Part shown: piece after piece, positions 61,809 through 64,000 of the stretch
Layout: the number at the start of each line of letters is the position of its first letter
Position numbering within the stretch: position 1 is the first letter of the stretch
Translations under genes and position numbers: made by a program
Notes under the pieces: generated by a model
Told to the model about the DNA's origin: nothing
Database searches by the model: none
The model's input: the letters and a program-made list of their open reading frames with translations, nothing else
DNA from: Granulosicoccus sp964390335
Lineage (GTDB): Bacteria; Pseudomonadota; Gammaproteobacteria; Granulosicoccales; Granulosicoccaceae
DNA length: 64,000 nucleotides
Assembly: GCA_964390335.1 (NCBI GenBank)
Contig: CAYMHU010000010.1
Coordinates: forward strand, 44,424 to 108,423
Direction of reading: 5' to 3'

Positions 61809-63200
61809 ATGTCTGGTGATCGGGATTTTGCGATAGCAAATGCTGCACGCTATTTTGATGTCGGCGGCTTTGAACGCGAGTTGGCACCGCGCATTGCAAT
61901 CCGAACCGAAAGTCAAGTCCCTGACAACATCACTGCCCTGACCCACTATCTGGATGAAGCGATGATTCCAGAGTTTGAACGACTCGGGTTCACTTGCAAA
62001 GTCTTTAATAACCCGGTTCACGGCCACGGCCCCGTTTTGCTTGCTAGTCGGATTGAAAACGATGGCGTTCCAACGCTGTTGGGTTATGGACACGGTGATG
62101 TCATTGTTGGCCAGGAAGACCAATGGCAACACGGAGATGGACCATGGAAGCTTCGCCGAGATCAAGACCGGCTTTACGGTAGAGGTACTGCGGATAACAA
62201 AGGTCAGCACACCATCAACATGGTGGCGCTACGATTCGTTCTGGAACAACGTGGTTGTCTCGGTTTTAATGCCAAATTCATCATTGAAATGGGAGAAGAA
62301 GCTGGCTCACCCGGACTACGAGAAATCATCGCGCAACACACCGATGAGTTTGCAGCTGATGTGTTTATTGCATCCGATGGTCCGCGGGTGAATCCCGACT
62401 TACCAACCATTACGTTAGGGTGCAGAGGAGCAAAAAACTTTGATCTGTTAGTTGAACTGCGAAATGGCGCTCATCATTCGGGTAACTGGGGCGGATTGAT
62501 ATCCGACCCTGCCATCATATTGAGTAATGTTATTGCGAGTATTGTGAATGACCGTGGTCACATTCAAATACCTGAGTGGCGTGCTCCAACCCGAACAGCA
62601 GCTGTAAAACAAGCTTTACAAAATGTGCAAGTCTCGGGCGGGGCCGAAGCGCCTGAAATCAATTCCGATTGGGGAGAGCCCGATGCAACTCCCGCCGAAA
62701 AAGTTTACAGCGGCAATAGCTTTGCGGTACTAGCGATGCAAGCGGGCAATATAGACAATCCAGTAAACGCGATTACACCGGTTGCACGTGCGCATTGTCA
62801 GTTACGATTTTTTGCCGGTACACCCTCACAACGCATCATACCTGCGCTGCGCGAGCACCTCGATGCACATGGGTTTAATATGGTAACGATCGATGCAAAC
62901 CCTGCGCTGAATGGCGCCGCTTTTGATGCTTCACGTACGGAGCCTGACAATGCATGGGTGGAAAAAGTTAAATGCTCAATATTGAAAACGCACAAAGCTG
63001 AACCGGTTGTGCTGCCCAGTATGGGTGGTTCCATATGCAATGACCTGTTCAGCGACATCCTTGGCCTGCCCACTATTTGGATACCGCATTCCTACACAGG
63101 TTGTTCGCAACATGCGCCTGATGAGCACTTGCTGCGCCCGCTTTGCCGCAGTGCATTGGAAATAATGACAGGCTTGTATTGGGATCTAGGATCAGATTGA
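61809..63200 (+). CDS. M20 family metallopeptidase (dipeptidase-like)
   Basis: The protein (463 residues) has the M20 metal-binding set: His in YGHGDVIVG, Asp in GRGTADNKGQH, Glu-Glu in IEMGEEAGSP, Asp in ASDGPRV and His in IPHSYTGCSQHAPDEH. The central dimerisation domain is present (VARAHCQLRFFAG). I use the ATG at 61809 with GGAG at 7 bases, not the GTG at 61791. Divergent from a peptide ABC operon, it probably hydrolyses imported peptides in the cytoplasm; no signal peptide is seen. Confidence 0.9.
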   Translation: MSGDRDFAIANAARYFDVGGFERELAPRIAIRTESQVPDNITALTHYLDEAMIPEFERLGFTCKVFNNPVHGHGPVLLASRIENDGVPTLLGYGHGDVIVGQEDQWQHGDGPWKLRRDQDRLYGRGTADNKGQHTINMVALRFVLEQRGCLGFNAKFIIEMGEEAGSPGLREIIAQHTDEFAADVFIASDGPRVNPDLPTITLGCRGAKNFDLLVELRNGAHHSGNWGGLISDPAIILSNVIASIVNDRGHIQIPEWRAPTRTAAVKQALQNVQVSGGAEAPEINSDWGEPDATPAEKVYSGNSFAVLAMQAGNIDNPVNAITPVARAHCQLRFFAGTPSQRIIPALREHLDAHGFNMVTIDANPALNGAAFDASRTEPDNAWVEKVKCSILKTHKAEPVVLPSMGGSICNDLFSDILGLPTIWIPHSYTGCSQHAPDEHLLRPLCRSALEIMTGLYWDLGSD

Positions 63201-63263
63201 AGAATGATTAACAGCGCCGCGCCCAGATGTATAGGGCACGGCTACCATGTCTTATTCAAGCAC

Positions 63264-64000
63264 TCATTGACTAATGTTTAATAAATAATTGGTGCTTTTA
63301 AACCCATACACACCGACAAACACTGACTCACCGCCAGTATTAATTGAGCAGTTTTCGTCGCCCGTGCCACCAACATAACTACGACAATCAAAATCTGACA
63401 AAGTGGGTAGTCCGCCAGCCTTTAAATATAAATCACCGTCATCCTGTAGGTTGCTCAATGCTGCAGACACCGCAGCAACGTTTGCCGAGCCCTGAACTTC
63501 ATAGTAATTCCATGCGCTCAATGCAACGTTGCTACTGTCGCTGCCATTCAACGCAATAGCATCTATTTGAGTATTGCCAGTCAAGCTTAGGTTATACGGA
63601 CTTGCCCGGTATCCATAGATCCCAATCCAATTGGTACCGGCACTAAGATCAAGACTACAACTTTCAGCTTCTGTTCCGCCATTCCAACTACGGCAGTCAT
63701 AATCAGACAACGATGGTTGACCACCAACCTTCACGTATAAATCAATATCGGCTGTCATCTGAGTTAAATTAGCCAGGCTGTTGCTCAGTGAGTTTGGATT
63801 ATCCACTCTGAAGTAAATCCACTGATTTAATGCAACGTTACCAGCAGCATTGTTGCCTGGCTCTAAGGAATCAGTTGTACCACCGTCAGTTGCACCACCG
63901 TCAGTTGCACCACCATCAGTTGCACCACCATCAGTTGTACCACCATCAGTTGTACCACCGTCAGTTGTACCACCGTCAGTTGTACCACCGTCAGTTGTAC
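63264..64000 (-). CDS. Secreted protein with pre-peptidase C-terminal-like domains and Gly-Gly-Thr-Thr-Asp repeats (partial)
   Basis: The reading frame stays open to the end of the window, so this is the C-terminal part of a larger protein. Two copies of a domain of about 85 residues resemble the bacterial pre-peptidase C-terminal domain: DIDLYVKVGGQPSLSDYDCR ... IGIYGYRASPYNLSLTG and DGDLYLKAGGLPTLSDFDCR ... VGVYGFKSTNYLLNIS. Each has two cysteines (CRSWNGGTEAESC; CRSYVGGTGDENC). Before them is a linker of 8-9 GG(T/A)TD units encoded by 15-base repeats. Such domains occur at the C-terminus of secreted peptidases and other hydrolases. The catalytic part lies beyond the window. Confidence 0.8.
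   Translation of the reverse strand, partial: TTDGGTTDGGTTDGGTTDGGTTDGGATDGGATDGGATDGGTTDSLEPGNNAAGNVALNQWIYFRVDNPNSLSNSLANLTQMTADIDLYVKVGGQPSLSDYDCRSWNGGTEAESCSLDLSAGTNWIGIYGYRASPYNLSLTGNTQIDAIALNGSDSSNVALSAWNYYEVQGSANVAAVSAALSNLQDDGDLYLKAGGLPTLSDFDCRSYVGGTGDENCSINTGGESVFVGVYGFKSTNYLLNISQ
63871..64000. repeat. 15-base tandem repeats, at least 8.7 copies
   Basis: The unit TCAGTTGTACCACCG, with T/C and G/A variation, repeats end to end from 63871 to the window end. On the minus strand it encodes GG(T/A)TD units of a linker. All variable positions keep the frame. The right end is cut by the window. Confidence 0.95.

Noticed and set aside
61752..62210. Minus-strand ORF of 152 residues over the M20 peptidase start
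   Set aside because: Overlaps the conserved metal-binding N-terminus of the peptidase and shows no family motif.
63871..64000. Tandem repeats as a possible CRISPR array
   Set aside because: Repeat units are contiguous 15-mers without spacers and encode a linker in frame.

Overview
The window reads as a piece of a marine-type, free-living heterotrophic gammaproteobacterium with moderate G+C. Gammaproteobacterial markers include a HexR-controlled Entner-Doudoroff block, GreB, DsbB, a DUF3581 protein and a ribosome-modulation-factor-like protein. I cannot name a genus. The sequence is a scaffold: a run of exactly 100 N (13417-13516) is flanked on both sides by the same 55 bases, which looks like two contig ends left unmerged.

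Layout. 39-7044 (minus strand) is a sugar-acid catabolic operon: FAH-family hydrolase, IlvD/Edd dehydratase, 3-hydroxyisobutyrate-dehydrogenase-like reductase, UxaA-type dehydratase, FAD oxidoreductase, and an internally deleted GMC oxidoreductase. 7218-12488 (plus) is a TetR regulator, an MMPL/RND exporter, a LolA-like periplasmic protein and an outer-membrane protein, probably one trans-envelope lipid-transport unit. 13099-18087 holds a GH10 xylanase lipoprotein, a CPXCG protein, DsbB, and a lipoprotein with calcium-binding repeats and a CBM9-like domain. 18227-19384 carries three small genes. 19767-23706 is glcDEF (glycolate oxidation). 23965-32574 is central carbon metabolism: pyk, a LysM/FecR protein, hexR-pgl-zwf, and the divergent edd-eda. 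Short GTA-N7-TAC palindromes lie upstream of pyk, zwf, edd and glcD. 32807-33799 is a ribosomal protein L21 gene fused to two helix-hairpin-helix-like domains.

34817-42432 (minus) is a ten-gene Mrp/Mbh-type cation-proton antiporter operon with three large NuoL/M/N-like subunits. 42771-45739 is a tandem pair of secreted SASA/CE6-type esterases, which with the xylanase and CBM9 protein suggests growth on acetylated hemicellulose. 46032-50687 holds an acyltransferase, RecQ, DUF3581 and a gamma-glutamylcyclotransferase-like protein.

50780-54170 is the most unusual locus. It is a three-gene operon of exported proteins that look like pieces of a copper amine oxidase. One encodes an N-domain-like protein. 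The second is a catalytic-domain homologue that has lost the copper ligands and the topaquinone tyrosine. The third is a homologue that keeps three candidate copper histidines, the catalytic Asp and the Tyr, but in an altered topaquinone motif, and it carries an added Ig-like domain and a C-terminal membrane anchor.

54179-63200 holds GreB, a small membrane protein, and a DUF4159 protein at the end of a peptide ABC-transporter operon that diverges from an M20 peptidase, consistent with peptide uptake and hydrolysis. The window ends inside a secreted protein with pre-peptidase C-terminal-like domains and a Gly-Gly-Thr-Thr-Asp repeat linker.

I found no rRNA, tRNA, CRISPR array, transposase or phage gene. 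All functional calls come from reading motifs by eye; no database search was run.
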